DNA from: Lachnospiraceae bacterium
GTDB taxonomy: Bacteria > Bacillota > Clostridia > Lachnospirales > Lachnospiraceae
Length of the DNA: 64,000 nucleotides
Assembly: GCA_022791815.1 (NCBI GenBank)
Contig: JAAVZU010000027.1
Location: forward strand, 1-64,000
Direction: 5' to 3'
How positions within the stretch are numbered: the stretch's first letter is position 1; each line of letters opens with the position of its first letter. Made by a program: the position numbers and the translations under genes. The notes under the pieces were generated by a model, which was not told the origin of the DNA, searched no databases, and worked only from the letters and a program-made list of their open reading frames with translations. This document shows positions 10,375-19,284 of the stretch, piece after piece.

Positions 10375-10411
10375 CTTCCAAAGATGCACCCTAAAGGTGC
10401 ATCTTTGGAAG
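10375..10411 (-). terminator. Strong intercistronic stem-loop after sbp
   Basis: A perfect 16-bp stem with a 5-nt loop lies just after the sbp stop. On the minus strand it is not followed by a T-run, so it is more likely a partial terminator or an mRNA-protecting hairpin than a full stop. Such hairpins commonly leave the binding-protein message in excess over permease and ATPase; that role here is inference. Confidence 0.7.
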
Positions 10412-10422
10412 TATGTAATTTC

Positions 10423-11484
10423 CTATTGTTGATATATCTCATCAAAGACAGCACCATCATCAAAGAAGTCCTTATATGCCTGATCCCATCCGCCAAAATC
10501 GTCAATTGTACACATATTGATATTCAAATCAAAGGTATCACTAAAAGTTTTTAATATATCTTCATTACTTGGGCGGTAAAAATTCTCACCAATTAACTTT
10601 TGTGCTTCATCTGTGTAAAGATACTCTAAATACTCTTTTGCCACATCCTCTGTACCATTTTTCTGTGCATTTTCATCTACAATGGCAACAGAAGGCTCTG
10701 CTAGAATACTGACACTTGGTGTTACAATCTCATATTCATCTGGATACTCTTTTACAGATGCAAGTGCTTCATTTTCCCATGCAACCAACACATCTCCCTG
10801 TTTATTCTCCACAAAAGTAGTTGTTGCTCCTCTTGCACCTGAATCCATAACCAATACATTCTTATATAACTTTCCTACAAAATCTTTCATTTTTGTTTCA
10901 TCACCATTATAATTCTGGTCAGCATAATACCATGCTGCAAGGAAATTCCAGCAGGCACCGCCAGAAGATTTTGGATCTGGTGTAATAACCTCAACACCCT
11001 CTTTTGTTAAATCATCCCAGTCCTTGATGTTTTTCTCGTTTCCTTTACGAACAAGAAATACTATCGTAGATGTATATGGGGAACTATTACCTTTAAACTC
11101 ATCAAGCCATCCTTTTTCAATCATTCCAGCTTCTTCAATTAAAGTAATATCATGTGCCAATGCTAAAGTAACTACATCCGCATCATTTCCTTCTGTTACA
11201 GAACGTGCCTGTGATCCAGAACCACCATGAGACTGCACAACTTCTACATCATTTCCTGTCTTTTCTTTGTAATATTCCGTAAATAAAGGGTTATACGCTT
11301 CATATAATTCTCTAGTTGGATCATAAGATACATTTGTTATAGTTATTGTCTCATTTCCAGCTGAACCTCCTTTTTGAGATTCATCTGTACCTCCTTTTGC
11401 TCCACATCCTGTGATTCCATTTACCATCAATGTCATACTCAATACAATTGCACCAAATTTCTTTACTGCTATTCTTCTTCCCAT
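10423..11484 (-). CDS. sbp: Sbp, sulfate-binding lipoprotein of the CysTWA importer
   Basis: Extracellular binding protein that delivers sulfate or thiosulfate to the permease. It has 353 residues from ATG 11484, preceded by AGGAGATTGTTTTTA. The N-terminus is a lipoprotein signal peptide ending in a lipobox (GITGC), then a Gly/Ser linker and the family stretch TITNVSYDPTRELYEAYNPLF. SHGGSGSQARSV and PDPKSSGGACWNFLAAWYY are typical Sbp ligand-pocket motifs. It is the first gene of the operon; a LacI-type operator half-site lies about 25 bp upstream of the start. Confidence 0.93.
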   Translation of the reverse strand: MGRRIAVKKFGAIVLSMTLMVNGITGCGAKGGTDESQKGGSAGNETITITNVSYDPTRELYEAYNPLFTEYYKEKTGNDVEVVQSHGGSGSQARSVTEGNDADVVTLALAHDITLIEEAGMIEKGWLDEFKGNSSPYTSTIVFLVRKGNEKNIKDWDDLTKEGVEVITPDPKSSGGACWNFLAAWYYADQNYNGDETKMKDFVGKLYKNVLVMDSGARGATTTFVENKQGDVLVAWENEALASVKEYPDEYEIVTPSVSILAEPSVAIVDENAQKNGTEDVAKEYLEYLYTDEAQKLIGENFYRPSNEDILKTFSDTFDLNINMCTIDDFGGWDQAYKDFFDDGAVFDEIYQQ

Positions 11485-11508
11485 TAAAAACAATCTCCTT
11501 TCCGCAAC

Positions 11509-11520
11509 GCAAACGTTTTC
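11509..11520. promoter_or_regulatory. Putative LacI-family operator in front of sbp
   Basis: GCAAACGTTTTC matches 9 of the 10 bases of the perfect palindrome CAAACGTTTG found in front of the LacI-type gene at 11734. It lies between the probable sbp promoter and the sbp ribosome-binding site, a position suited to repression. The assignment is inference from the shared motif and the adjacent regulator. Confidence 0.6.
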
Positions 11521-11529
11521 TTTATTTTC

Positions 11530-11558
11530 TTGATTTATTTTCCACCTTTTGCTATAAT
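11530..11558 (+). promoter_or_regulatory. Probable sigma-A promoter for the LacI-family gene
   Basis: TTGATT (11530-11535) and TATAAT (11553-11558) are separated by 17 bp, close to the consensus. Transcription would run right, crossing the operator at 11699-11708 before the start codon at 11734. Confidence 0.6.
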
Positions 11559-11698
11559 ATTTTATAAAAAAACATTATAGAACCTCTTAATTATATGAGG
11601 ATTTCAAAGGTTCCATTACATATTCTGCTATGTTTTGGATGAATTTTACAAAAGTAAAGATAACATATTCTGCCATATTATGTCAACCATTTTTTATA

Positions 11699-11708
11699 CA
11701 AACGTTTG
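11699..11708. promoter_or_regulatory. Perfect CAAACGTTTG palindrome, LacI-type operator
   Basis: A perfect 10-bp palindrome centred on CG, the form LacI-family regulators bind, lies 26 bp before the start of the LacI-family gene. A near copy lies in front of sbp at 11509-11520. Together they suggest autoregulation and control of sulfate uptake. Confidence 0.65.
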
Positions 11709-11733
11709 CCCAACAAGAAAGGATGATTTTATT

Positions 11734-12744
11734 ATGTCATTAAAGAAAATTGCAACTATGGTAGGAACTTCCGTTTCTACTGTATCAAGAGTACTAAATA
11801 ACACCTCGTCTACCTGTGCATCAAAAGAACTACAAAACAAAATATGGACTGCCGCCAGAGAAATCGGCTACCAGCCAAACGAAGCGGCCCGTTCCCTACG
11901 CCAGACAAAACAAAAGACTTCAAAACTTCCTCATATTTCTATTGTATTAGCACGTATAACTGCATTAGAAAAGGAACCTTTCTTTTCTGAATTATTTCGT
12001 AATCTGGAAGTAGAATTACTAAAACAGAAAGTGGCTATTGACCATATTGTTTACGCAGAAGAATCCCTTACACATGATCTCTCCCATTCTGATGGAGTTA
12101 TTATTCTTGGCAGATGTTCACACAAATTATTAGAACATATTACCTCTCAAAACCGTAATGTCATTGGCATTTGGCGTAATCCTATGAACTTTGATGTGGA
12201 CGAGGTAATATGTGACGGAAAAAAAGCAGCAGAATTAGCAATGCAGCATTTATTTTCTTTGGGACATAAGCAAATAGCCTATATTGGCGACTGTTCCTTT
12301 GAAAGCCGCTATGTAGGCTATTGTGATATGTTAATCCGCAATGATATTCCTATTGATTACAAACTAATAAAACAGACAAACCAGACAAAAGAGGAAGCAG
12401 AAACTGCCTTCCTAGAACTGTTAGAGGATAAATTGCAGGGAAAAACAGATTTTAGTGCTATATTCTGTGCCAACGACAACACTGCCATAAGGATTCTGGA
12501 ACTTCTTCAAAACAAGAAAACTCTTTTGAAAAAGCATCCAATTTCTGTGATTTCCATAGATGATATTGAAGAATCCCAAAATACAAAACCCTATCTTACA
12601 ACCATACATATTCCCCGGTATGAAATGGCACACATGGCAGTCTATTTACTATTAGACCGGATTACAAAAGGCCATGAAGAAATTGTACGAATTGAATTTC
12701 CATGCCGTATCATGGTTCGTTCAAGTGTTACAGCTTACTGGTAA
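11734..12744 (+). CDS. LacI-family transcriptional regulator next to the sulfate transport operon
   Basis: DNA-binding repressor with a periplasmic-binding-protein-like sensor domain. It has 336 residues from ATG 11734; the open frame runs 33 codons further up but the family start MSLKKIATMVGTSVSTVSRVLN begins here behind AAAGGATG. The helix-turn-helix covers residues 1-25, then the hinge and an effector domain with VIILGR, HLFSLGHKQIAYIGD, FCANDNTA and ISIDD motifs. It is divergent from sbp and its last 10 bp overlap the end of the convergent ssuC-like gene. The ligand is unknown; a sulfur compound is only a contextual guess. Confidence 0.9.
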   Translation: MSLKKIATMVGTSVSTVSRVLNNTSSTCASKELQNKIWTAAREIGYQPNEAARSLRQTKQKTSKLPHISIVLARITALEKEPFFSELFRNLEVELLKQKVAIDHIVYAEESLTHDLSHSDGVIILGRCSHKLLEHITSQNRNVIGIWRNPMNFDVDEVICDGKKAAELAMQHLFSLGHKQIAYIGDCSFESRYVGYCDMLIRNDIPIDYKLIKQTNQTKEEAETAFLELLEDKLQGKTDFSAIFCANDNTAIRILELLQNKKTLLKKHPISVISIDDIEESQNTKPYLTTIHIPRYEMAHMAVYLLLDRITKGHEEIVRIEFPCRIMVRSSVTAYW

Positions 12745-13508
12745 TTATTTTCCGTTACCAAACCTCTTTTCCTAAGAATCTTTTTCTCTGCAATGGAAAA
12801 AATGTATTTATCAAACAAAATACCAACAATTACTATGACCAGCATAACAACCGTAACTTGGTTTATATCTGCCAAGTCTCTTCCTGTTATTAAAGTCTGT
12901 CCAAGACCAACAGATGTAGTCATAACCTCTCCAGCCATTAAAGCTCTCCACGCAAATGACCATCCTTGTTTTAATCCTACTATCCACTCTGGAATACATG
13001 CTGGAAAAATAACCTGTGTATATATCTGACGGTTGGATGCCCCCATTGTTTTTGCTTCCTTGATATAAATGGGTTGTACATTTTTTATTGCATTATCAAC
13101 AGAAATTGCAATGCTAAATGCACTTCCCATTATTACCACAAACAAAATTGCTTGATTAGAAAGCCCAAACCACAAAATAGAGAAAGGAACCCAACATACA
13201 CTTGGCAATGTCTGCACTCCTAAAACAATAGGTTTAAGATTTTTTTGCAAATATTTAAACTGATTTAGCAAAAGCCCTAAAATAATCCCAATGATTACCG
13301 CAATTACAAAACCAAGTATTCCTCTTATTAGCGAATTTCCTATTGCCTGAAATAATGTACCATCACTGCAAAGTTCAATAAATCTTTTACCTACATCCAA
13401 TGGAGATGGAACAGCATACGATTTTACAGTTTGAAATATTTCTACTCCCAACCAATAAGCTCCCTGCCAGAGCAAAATCAAAATTCCAAGAAATATTATT
13501 AACTGCAT
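12735..13508 (-). CDS. SsuC-like permease of a sulfonate/nitrate/taurine-type ABC importer
   Basis: Membrane subunit of a TauC/SsuC/NrtB-type importer. It has 257 residues and about six hydrophobic segments, with the coupling loop IYIKEAKTMGASNRQIYTQVIFPACIPE split here by its EAA and G motif, and WRALMAGEVM near residue 195. The start follows GGAGGGATAAAAG, 3 bp after the ATPase stop. It is last in the order binding protein, ATPase, permease. The substrate cannot be read from sequence; the neighbouring sulfate system makes an organosulfonate plausible. Confidence 0.85.
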   Translation of the reverse strand: MQLIIFLGILILLWQGAYWLGVEIFQTVKSYAVPSPLDVGKRFIELCSDGTLFQAIGNSLIRGILGFVIAVIIGIILGLLLNQFKYLQKNLKPIVLGVQTLPSVCWVPFSILWFGLSNQAILFVVIMGSAFSIAISVDNAIKNVQPIYIKEAKTMGASNRQIYTQVIFPACIPEWIVGLKQGWSFAWRALMAGEVMTTSVGLGQTLITGRDLADINQVTVVMLVIVIVGILFDKYIFSIAEKKILRKRGLVTENNYQ

Positions 13509-13511
13509 CTT

Positions 13512-14249
13512 TTATCCCTCCTTAATAATATCCAGAATCTTATGGCGTAACTCCGTAAATTCAGTATCATACACATGTCTTGGTCTCTTTAAATTTATAG
13601 GAATAATTTCCGCAATTTCTTTTTTAGATGCAGACAAAGCGACCACACGGTCTGCTAAATACACAGCCTCTTCTACACTATGTGTAATAAACAAAATGGT
13701 CTGGTGTGTTTCCATCCAAATCCGCTGTAATTCTTCTCTTAGCCGGTTTGAAGTCTGTTTATCCAATGCAGAAAATGGTTCATCCATCAACAATACCTTT
13801 GAATCCATTGTTAAAGCTCTCGCTAATGCCGTTCTTTGTTTCATTCCGCCTGAGATCTGGTGAGGCATGTAATCTTTATAATCCTGTAAGTGAACCATCT
13901 CTAAATAATGCATTGCCTTTTCTTCTTGTATGTCTGGTGCAATTCCTGCTAACTTCATACCAAATTTAACATTATCCATAACATTTAACCACGGATACAA
14001 CCCATGCTCTTGAAACATAACAACACGATCTGAGCCTGGTCCGCTAATCTTTTCTCCATCCAACAGAATTTCTCCACTTGTCGGTTGTTCCAATCCTGCT
14101 ACCAAGTTTAAAAAAGTACTTTTTCCGCAACCTGATGCTCCAACAATACACAAAAACTCTCCCTTTTTCACAGTAAGGCTTACTTGATGCAAAGTATCTT
14201 CTTCCTCATCTGCATATCTTTTACTCAATTTATTGATTACAAGACTCAT
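13512..14249 (-). CDS. SsuB-like ATPase of a sulfonate/nitrate/taurine-type ABC importer
   Basis: Energising subunit of the importer. It has 245 residues from ATG 14249, chosen for AAAGGAG 5 nt upstream; the open frame reaches 14378 without a site. Walker A is GASGCGKST, followed by FQEHGLYPWLNVMDNV, the signature ISGGMKQRTALARAL, Walker B VLLMDEPFSALD and the His-loop FITHSVEEAVYLADR, which is the TauB/SsuB pattern. The 133-bp gap after the binding-protein gene contains a small hairpin (CAGTGCAG with CTGCACTG). Confidence 0.88.
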   Translation of the reverse strand: MSLVINKLSKRYADEEEDTLHQVSLTVKKGEFLCIVGASGCGKSTFLNLVAGLEQPTSGEILLDGEKISGPGSDRVVMFQEHGLYPWLNVMDNVKFGMKLAGIAPDIQEEKAMHYLEMVHLQDYKDYMPHQISGGMKQRTALARALTMDSKVLLMDEPFSALDKQTSNRLREELQRIWMETHQTILFITHSVEEAVYLADRVVALSASKKEIAEIIPINLKRPRHVYDTEFTELRHKILDIIKEG

Positions 14250-14382
14250 ATAACTCCTTTCTAATTTCATCCCTGTTCCATGTGTTCTTACAGTCAGTGC
14301 AGTAAATTTACAAACTACCTGCACTGTTACAATCCGTTTCCTATATGTTATTATATCTTGAACATAACTATATATCATACTG

Positions 14383-15357
14383 TTAGGGTTCTACATATAA
14401 ATTATCACTAGAAAACTCATTTATAAATTTCTGTTCTTTACTAATTTCCCCAAATCTTTGTATGGAATCCTTATTTAGCTTATTATTCACACCAATCCGG
14501 TTAAATGCATCCTTAATAATTGTATCACTCAATTTCTTTCCCGTTTCTTTTTCCAATTCTTTGTTGATTTCTTTCAAAGCATATTCCTTATTATCATTTA
14601 AGACAAGCGTTGCTGCTTCATGTTGTTTAAGAAATTCCTCTACTACTTCTGGATATTTCTCTTTATATTCTTTTCTTACCACCACGAGTGCAACATCATA
14701 TTCTCCATTCTGGTATATTTCTTTTTCATCTAATACCATTTTGGCTCCTTTTTCTAATAAAGAAGCTCCCCATGGTTCAGGCACAATTGCGGCATCAATA
14801 TCTCCTCGTTCCATTGCATTTTCCATATCCGCATTGGCTATTGCGGTTACCGTTACATTTCCTCCTTCTGTTTTAGGCTTTAAATTATTTTCAGATAGAA
14901 GTTGTAATAAAATAAGATGCTGTGTATTACCAATCTGAGAAATTCCTACTACCTTATCTGCTAAATCACTCACATTATTTATTTGTACATCTTTTCTCTT
15001 TACTAATATACTTCCTGCTTTTGTAGCACCTGTTAAAATTTGTACATCCCCTTTTGATTTTACGTTTGCACTGATTGCTGGTACTGGTCCAATATATCCT
15101 ATATCAATATCTCCTGAAAAAAGCGCTTCCACCTCTGCTGGTCCTGCATTAAACGCAGTCCACTTCACCTCTATCTCTTCGCCAAGAGCATTCTGTAATG
15201 TATTCTCTGCCTTCATAATCAATGCTTGGGCATGGGTAATATTATTAAAGTAACCTATGGTAACTTCTGATTCATCTGATTTTCCAGCACATGCCCATAA
15301 TATTATACTTGCCATTATAACTATCTCCAGCAACAAAACTTTATTCCATTTTCTCAT
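14383..15357 (-). CDS. SsuA/NrtA-like substrate-binding lipoprotein
   Basis: Extracellular binding protein of the importer. It has 324 residues with a lipoprotein signal peptide and lipobox LWAC near residue 23. Then come IGYFNNITHAQALIMK, the pocket motif FNAGPAEVEALFSGDIDIGYIGP and AIVPEPWGASLLEKG, typical of the aliphatic sulfonate, taurine and nitrate group. GGAGGCATTAAA precedes the ATG. It is the first gene of the operon. The 5' region has an 11-bp palindrome at 15506-15516. Exact ligand unknown. Confidence 0.87.
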   Translation of the reverse strand: MRKWNKVLLLEIVIMASIILWACAGKSDESEVTIGYFNNITHAQALIMKAENTLQNALGEEIEVKWTAFNAGPAEVEALFSGDIDIGYIGPVPAISANVKSKGDVQILTGATKAGSILVKRKDVQINNVSDLADKVVGISQIGNTQHLILLQLLSENNLKPKTEGGNVTVTAIANADMENAMERGDIDAAIVPEPWGASLLEKGAKMVLDEKEIYQNGEYDVALVVVRKEYKEKYPEVVEEFLKQHEAATLVLNDNKEYALKEINKELEKETGKKLSDTIIKDAFNRIGVNNKLNKDSIQRFGEISKEQKFINEFSSDNLYVEP

Positions 15358-15505
15358 TTTAATGCCTCCATTCCTTACTTTTTAAACAACTAGTTTATCT
15401 GAGACTATTCACGCTCTTAATTATACTTTATAGAATCACTGATGCTGCTTACGACAGACGACCCGATAAGTGCATTCTGGCTATAATATATAATACCAAT
15501 AATTG

Positions 15506-15516
15506 ATACTTAGTAT
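15506..15516. promoter_or_regulatory. ATACTTAGTAT palindrome upstream of the ssuA-like gene
   Basis: A perfect 11-bp palindrome 149 bp upstream of the binding-protein start, in an AT-rich promoter-like stretch. It could be an operator for a sulfur regulator, but nothing else in the window shares it. The rest of 15358-15856 shows no gene; it is AT-rich, with no riboswitch I could recognise. Confidence 0.3.
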
Positions 15517-15856
15517 AAACAATCTATACATATATCAACAGTTATTATTGTCTGATGAAATTATATCCAATACACAAAAGAAAATACCAGATTTTCTTTT
15601 ATCAACTTTTTTAATTTCTACTATTATGGCACAATAACCATAAAGAATACTAATTTATAATAACAAAAACATATTATAATACATTTAAATCATAAAATAT
15701 GTTTATTTTAATAATAATCTTAATAACTTTGAAAAATATAATGAAACTCAATAATTATAAAAAGTTTAACCTTATCATGGTCTGAAATATGAAAATAAGA
15801 GAAATAAAGAAAATATATAGACTTAAAAATTGTTAAAAAACATACTATTAAAAAAT

Positions 15857-15952
15857 AGGCTGCCACACGAAGAAAAAACTATATAATATACAGTAAACAA
15901 AATATTTTCATTAGACTATATATTATACCATATTTCTTTCATGTGGCAGCCT
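15857..15952. terminator. Long imperfect inverted repeat after ychF
   Basis: Arms start AGGCTGCCACACGAA on the left and, reversed, AGGCTGCCACATGAA on the right. Inside are further pairing TATATAATATA-like stretches, about 96 bp in all. It lies 39 bp after the ychF stop and before the intergenic gap, so a terminator is likely; a small repeat element is an alternative. Confidence 0.6.
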
Positions 15953-15990
15953 CTCATAAATCAAATCTATTCACTTTTATATACAATCAA

Positions 15991-17088
15991 TCACACATTA
16001 AAACGGAATAAAATAATATCCCCATCCTGAACAACATATTCCTTTCCTTCTAACCGGACTAATCCTTTTTCTTTTGCTGCTACCATAGAACCACATTCTA
16101 TCAAATGCTCATAACTTACAGTCTCTGCACGAATAAAACCTCTCTCAAAATCCGTATGAATCTTCCCAGCAGCCTGTGGTGCTTTTGTTCCTTTTTTTAT
16201 CGTCCATGCACGGCACTCATCTTCCCCTGCTGTCAAGAAACTAATTAAGCCAAGCAAATGATAACTTGCACGAATTAATTTTTCCAATCCTGACTCAGAT
16301 AATCCCAAATCTTCTAAGAACTCTTTCTTTTCATCCTCTTCCAGTTCTGCTATTTCCTGCTCAATCTGGGCACAGATTACAAATACCTCTGAGTTTTCTG
16401 CTTTCGCATATTCTCTGACCTGTGAAACTTGTGCATTTCCTGCTCCATCATCTGCCAAATCATCTTCTGTTACATTTGCAGCATAGATAACTGGTTTTGT
16501 AGTAAGTAGATTATAGGAAGCAATCAATTCTTCTTCCTCTTCATTAGCTGGTTCAAAAGATTTTGCCATCTTTCCTTCTTCCAAATGTGCCTTTAGCCTA
16601 TCTACTAAAGCAAATTCTTTTGCAAGTGTTTTGTCACTTCTTGCACCTTTTCCAAGTTTTGCAAGCCTTCTCTCTAAGATCTCTGCATCAGAAAAAATCA
16701 ATTCCAAATTTATAGTTTCAATATCTCTAAGCGGATCAATTGAACCATCCACATGTACAATATTACTGTCCTCAAAACAACGAACTACATGTACAATAGC
16801 ATCTGTTTCACGAATATTTGCTAAAAACTGATTTCCTAATCCTTCTCCTTTAGAAGCTCCCTTTACCAATCCTGCAATATCCACAAATTCTATTACCGCA
16901 GGCACTACTTTTTTTGTATGATACATTTTGTCCAAAACCTGCAATCTTTCATCTGGTACAGCTACCACACCTACATTAGGGTCAATGGTACAAAAAGGAT
17001 AATTTGCAGATTCTGCACCTGCTTTTGTTAGTGAATTAAATAATGTACTTTTTCCTACATTGGGAAGTCCCACGATTCCTAGTTTCAT
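15991..17088 (-). CDS. ychF: YchF/OLA1 family redox-regulated ATPase (GTPase fold)
   Basis: Cytosolic P-loop protein of the Obg/HflX superclass, linked to ribosomes and stress; it prefers ATP. It has 365 residues, the standard length. Visible are G1 GLPNVGKSTLFNSLT at the N-terminus, G3 DIAGLVKGASKGEGLGNQFL, a coiled-coil insert, and the C-terminal TGS-like domain ending VVQDGDIILFRFNV. It is monocistronic, with a hairpin downstream. Confidence 0.96.
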   Translation of the reverse strand: MKLGIVGLPNVGKSTLFNSLTKAGAESANYPFCTIDPNVGVVAVPDERLQVLDKMYHTKKVVPAVIEFVDIAGLVKGASKGEGLGNQFLANIRETDAIVHVVRCFEDSNIVHVDGSIDPLRDIETINLELIFSDAEILERRLAKLGKGARSDKTLAKEFALVDRLKAHLEEGKMAKSFEPANEEEEELIASYNLLTTKPVIYAANVTEDDLADDGAGNAQVSQVREYAKAENSEVFVICAQIEQEIAELEEDEKKEFLEDLGLSESGLEKLIRASYHLLGLISFLTAGEDECRAWTIKKGTKAPQAAGKIHTDFERGFIRAETVSYEHLIECGSMVAAKEKGLVRLEGKEYVVQDGDIILFRFNV

Positions 17089-17316
17089 AATATTTCTATA
17101 TCTCCTTTGTTTACAAGGTTTTATCTATTTTCTTAACTCCTTGTTTTTAATTTGTAATAGTTCAGCCCATAAGTTAAGCTGCTACTTTAATTATGCATAT
17201 TATTCTTTTGTTTTTTGTCAGAAAAAGAATTCAATACAGCTAATTATTGTACCATAAATCCCCATATATCTCAATATATATGAATAAAAAAGCTATCCAA
17301 TTTTTTACTTATTTTT

Positions 17317-17991
17317 TTATTTCTTGTCGATTGCTGTCTTTTTTCCTTCTAGTGTTGCCATGTAATTTCCTTCCGTATCCTGCTTTATAATAATATATTG
17401 CGTTTTCACACACTTTTCCCCTAAATACACTTCAATAGTAATAACACTTTCTTTTTCTGTCATTTTTTTAGGATGCCAATACACTTTTTCTCCAGATTCA
17501 CACTCTAAGGAATAAGATTCTTCTTGCTTTTCCCAAATTTCACCATTTAGAACCTCCCATTTTTGGAGAATTCCCTGTTTATCTGTAAATACACGCATTC
17601 GTATTTTTTCTCCAGTTCCCTCATAATTAAGGCAGAAAGGCATAGCTGGTACGCTGCTCATACAAGAATTATATTTTGATAGCAAGACTGGATTCCCCTC
17701 CTTTAATACTACTTCTCTTTCCTTTATAGTACCTTTTGACTCTGCGGCATATACCGTTACTTTTAGAGAAGCTAATATACTCTCTTGTATTTCAGAAGTT
17801 TTTTTCTCGGTTTCCCCAACTTGGTAAGAATTATCATTCCAAAAATATGTTCCTAAAATAATACATAATAATGCCACCATACCCAATATTTTTCTATACT
17901 TCTTTTTTTTCCATTCAGGTGTCTCCAAGGCTTCCTCAATGTAATTATCGGAAATTCCCCCAAAAGCCTCTATTAGTTTATCATTCTTCAT
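17317..17991 (-). CDS. Probable membrane anti-sigma factor paired with the ECF sigma factor
   Basis: 224 residues: a short cytoplasmic N-terminus (MKNDKLIEAFGGISDNYIEEALE), one membrane segment (about 37-52) and an extracellular domain of about 170 residues rich in beta-strand patterns. The ATG overlaps the sigma-factor stop in ATGA, so the two are translationally coupled; this is why I prefer 17991 over 17997. The zinc-binding HxxxCxxC anti-sigma motif is absent, so the role is inferred from topology and coupling only. The extracellular domain is not recognised. Confidence 0.65.
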   Translation of the reverse strand: MKNDKLIEAFGGISDNYIEEALETPEWKKKKYRKILGMVALLCIILGTYFWNDNSYQVGETEKKTSEIQESILASLKVTVYAAESKGTIKEREVVLKEGNPVLLSKYNSCMSSVPAMPFCLNYEGTGEKIRMRVFTDKQGILQKWEVLNGEIWEKQEESYSLECESGEKVYWHPKKMTEKESVITIEVYLGEKCVKTQYIIIKQDTEGNYMATLEGKKTAIDKK

Positions 17992-18467
17992 AGCCATCCT
18001 TCTTTCTCCAAATATTTTTTTAGTTTACAACGGATTCTGCCAAGTTTAACGGAAGCATGTTTCTCTGTAATACCATATTCTTCTGCAATTTCTTTTACAC
18101 TCTCGCATAACCAATATCGTTTTACAAACATGGTCCGTTTTTCTTTTCCCAAGGTATCTAAAAAATGTTCTATTACTCTTGTTAATTCTTTGGAATATCT
18201 CTTCTGGGTATGCATACTTCGGAATTTCTTTAAAGCAGTATTACGAATAATACAACACAAATATGTTTTTAATGGGTTCGGCTGATTGGGTGGTATCTGG
18301 TTCCAAAGAACAAGATAAGCATCATTGACACATTCATCTGCATCCTGTTCATTCCGAAGAATGTTCCATGCAATTTTCCTACAAAGATATCCATACTTTT
18401 TTTGTACCTGCCGTAAAGCTTCTTCAGAATGTACAAAAAATAAATCAATAATTTCTGTATCCTTCAT
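17988..18467 (-). CDS. ECF-type sigma-70 family RNA polymerase sigma factor
   Basis: Alternative sigma factor of 159 residues. Region 2 is seen in NEQDADECVNDAYLVLWNQIP and PLKTYLCCIIRN; region 4 is the helix-turn-helix ESVKEIAEEYGITEKHASVKLGRIR. The C-terminus is basic. GAGGAGAAAGAT precedes the ATG. It is co-transcribed and overlaps by 4 bp with a one-TM protein that is the likely anti-sigma factor. The stimulus and regulon are not visible. Confidence 0.9.
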   Translation of the reverse strand: MKDTEIIDLFFVHSEEALRQVQKKYGYLCRKIAWNILRNEQDADECVNDAYLVLWNQIPPNQPNPLKTYLCCIIRNTALKKFRSMHTQKRYSKELTRVIEHFLDTLGKEKRTMFVKRYWLCESVKEIAEEYGITEKHASVKLGRIRCKLKKYLEKEGWL

Positions 18468-18560
18468 ATCTTTCTCCTCTCGTTATTTTGTCCTTCTTAA
18501 TATAACTACCCATCCAAATATGCTATACAACACCTTATAAAATATTTTTTTGTAAAAAAA

Positions 18561-18603
18561 TAACTACCCAAGATTTTTCATCAACTTAAATCCTGAGTAG
18601 TTA
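18561..18603 (-). terminator. Terminator of the SCP2-domain gene
   Basis: A 14-bp stem with one mismatch cluster (TAACTACCCAAGAT with ATCCTGAGTAGTTA) lies 8 bp after the stop at 18611. On the minus strand it is followed by seven T residues, a classical intrinsic terminator. Confidence 0.85.
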
Positions 18604-18610
18604 CTCCTTT

Positions 18611-18937
18611 TTATTTCTTTGATATAAATTCTTTAATTTTTAAAGCTTTTCCTAAATCTCCCTCTACCTTTAACTTTCCTAAAGTAAATGCGAGCATAGG
18701 GTCTGTCTTTCCATTCATAATCTTAAATAAGGTATCTGCACTGCAAATAAAGATAGCATTTCTATCATAATATTCATAAGGCTCAATAGATAATTTTCCA
18801 TCCTTTACCTCTGCATAAAATGAACCTGCTCCTTCACCAGTAATGTTAAACTGAAATGCAAGATTCTCATTCACACCACTTACATCTGTGTCAATCAAAG
18901 CATCTTTAAATTTTTGAAAAACTTCTTCGTATGTCAT
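18611..18937 (-). CDS. SCP2 sterol-binding-fold protein
   Basis: Small cytosolic protein of 108 residues with the SCP2-like lipid-binding fold: FQFNITGEGAGSFYAEVKDGKLSIE, then ICSADTLFKIMNGKTDPMLAFTLGKLKVEGD and a Lys-rich end. The segment MNGKTDPMLAFTLGKLKVEGD is typical. Its ligand in bacteria is usually unknown. It is monocistronic with its own terminator. Confidence 0.85.
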   Translation of the reverse strand: MTYEEVFQKFKDALIDTDVSGVNENLAFQFNITGEGAGSFYAEVKDGKLSIEPYEYYDRNAIFICSADTLFKIMNGKTDPMLAFTLGKLKVEGDLGKALKIKEFISKK

Positions 18938-19051
18938 AATATTCCTCCATTCTAATCTCTACATGAAATATGTATAGCTATTCACATTAGGCTTTATGAT
19001 GATACATAACACTTTCATAGTATATTTTATCATATATTATACATAAATCTA

Positions 19052-19076
19052 GTTACAACATCTATATAATTGTAAC
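19052..19076. promoter_or_regulatory. GTTACAA/TTGTAAC inverted repeat in an intergenic region
   Basis: Two 7-bp arms, spaced 11 bp, between the SCP2-like gene and the AraC-family gene. It could be an operator for either divergent promoter. There is no second copy to support it. The rest of 18938-19284 is AT-rich without a gene. Confidence 0.25.
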
Positions 19077-19167
19077 ATTCTTCCAAATTATCTTTCTATT
19101 CAACTTAAATAGCATATATAATTTAACAAAACGTCCAGACACACAAAAAAATAACATGTCTGAACTG

Positions 19168-19194
19168 TTGCAATTTGACTAGCCATGGTATAAT
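19168..19194 (+). promoter_or_regulatory. Possible promoter of the AraC-family gene
   Basis: TTGCAA (19168-19173) and a perfect TATAAT (19189-19194) lie 15 bp apart, 90 bp before the start codon. The -10 is good; the spacing is short. Confidence 0.4.
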
Positions 19195-19284
19195 TAATCA
19201 AGATTATTCATGCTTAATAGGCCAATTAAATTAATTAAAAAATTCTAATACTCACCCTAATACTTTAGAAAGGCGGTATATTTA

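Noticed and set aside
15358..15560. A SAM or T-box riboswitch upstream of the ssuA-like gene
   Set aside because: Neither the S-box helices nor the T-box GGTACCGCG-type motif could be found on the minus strand.
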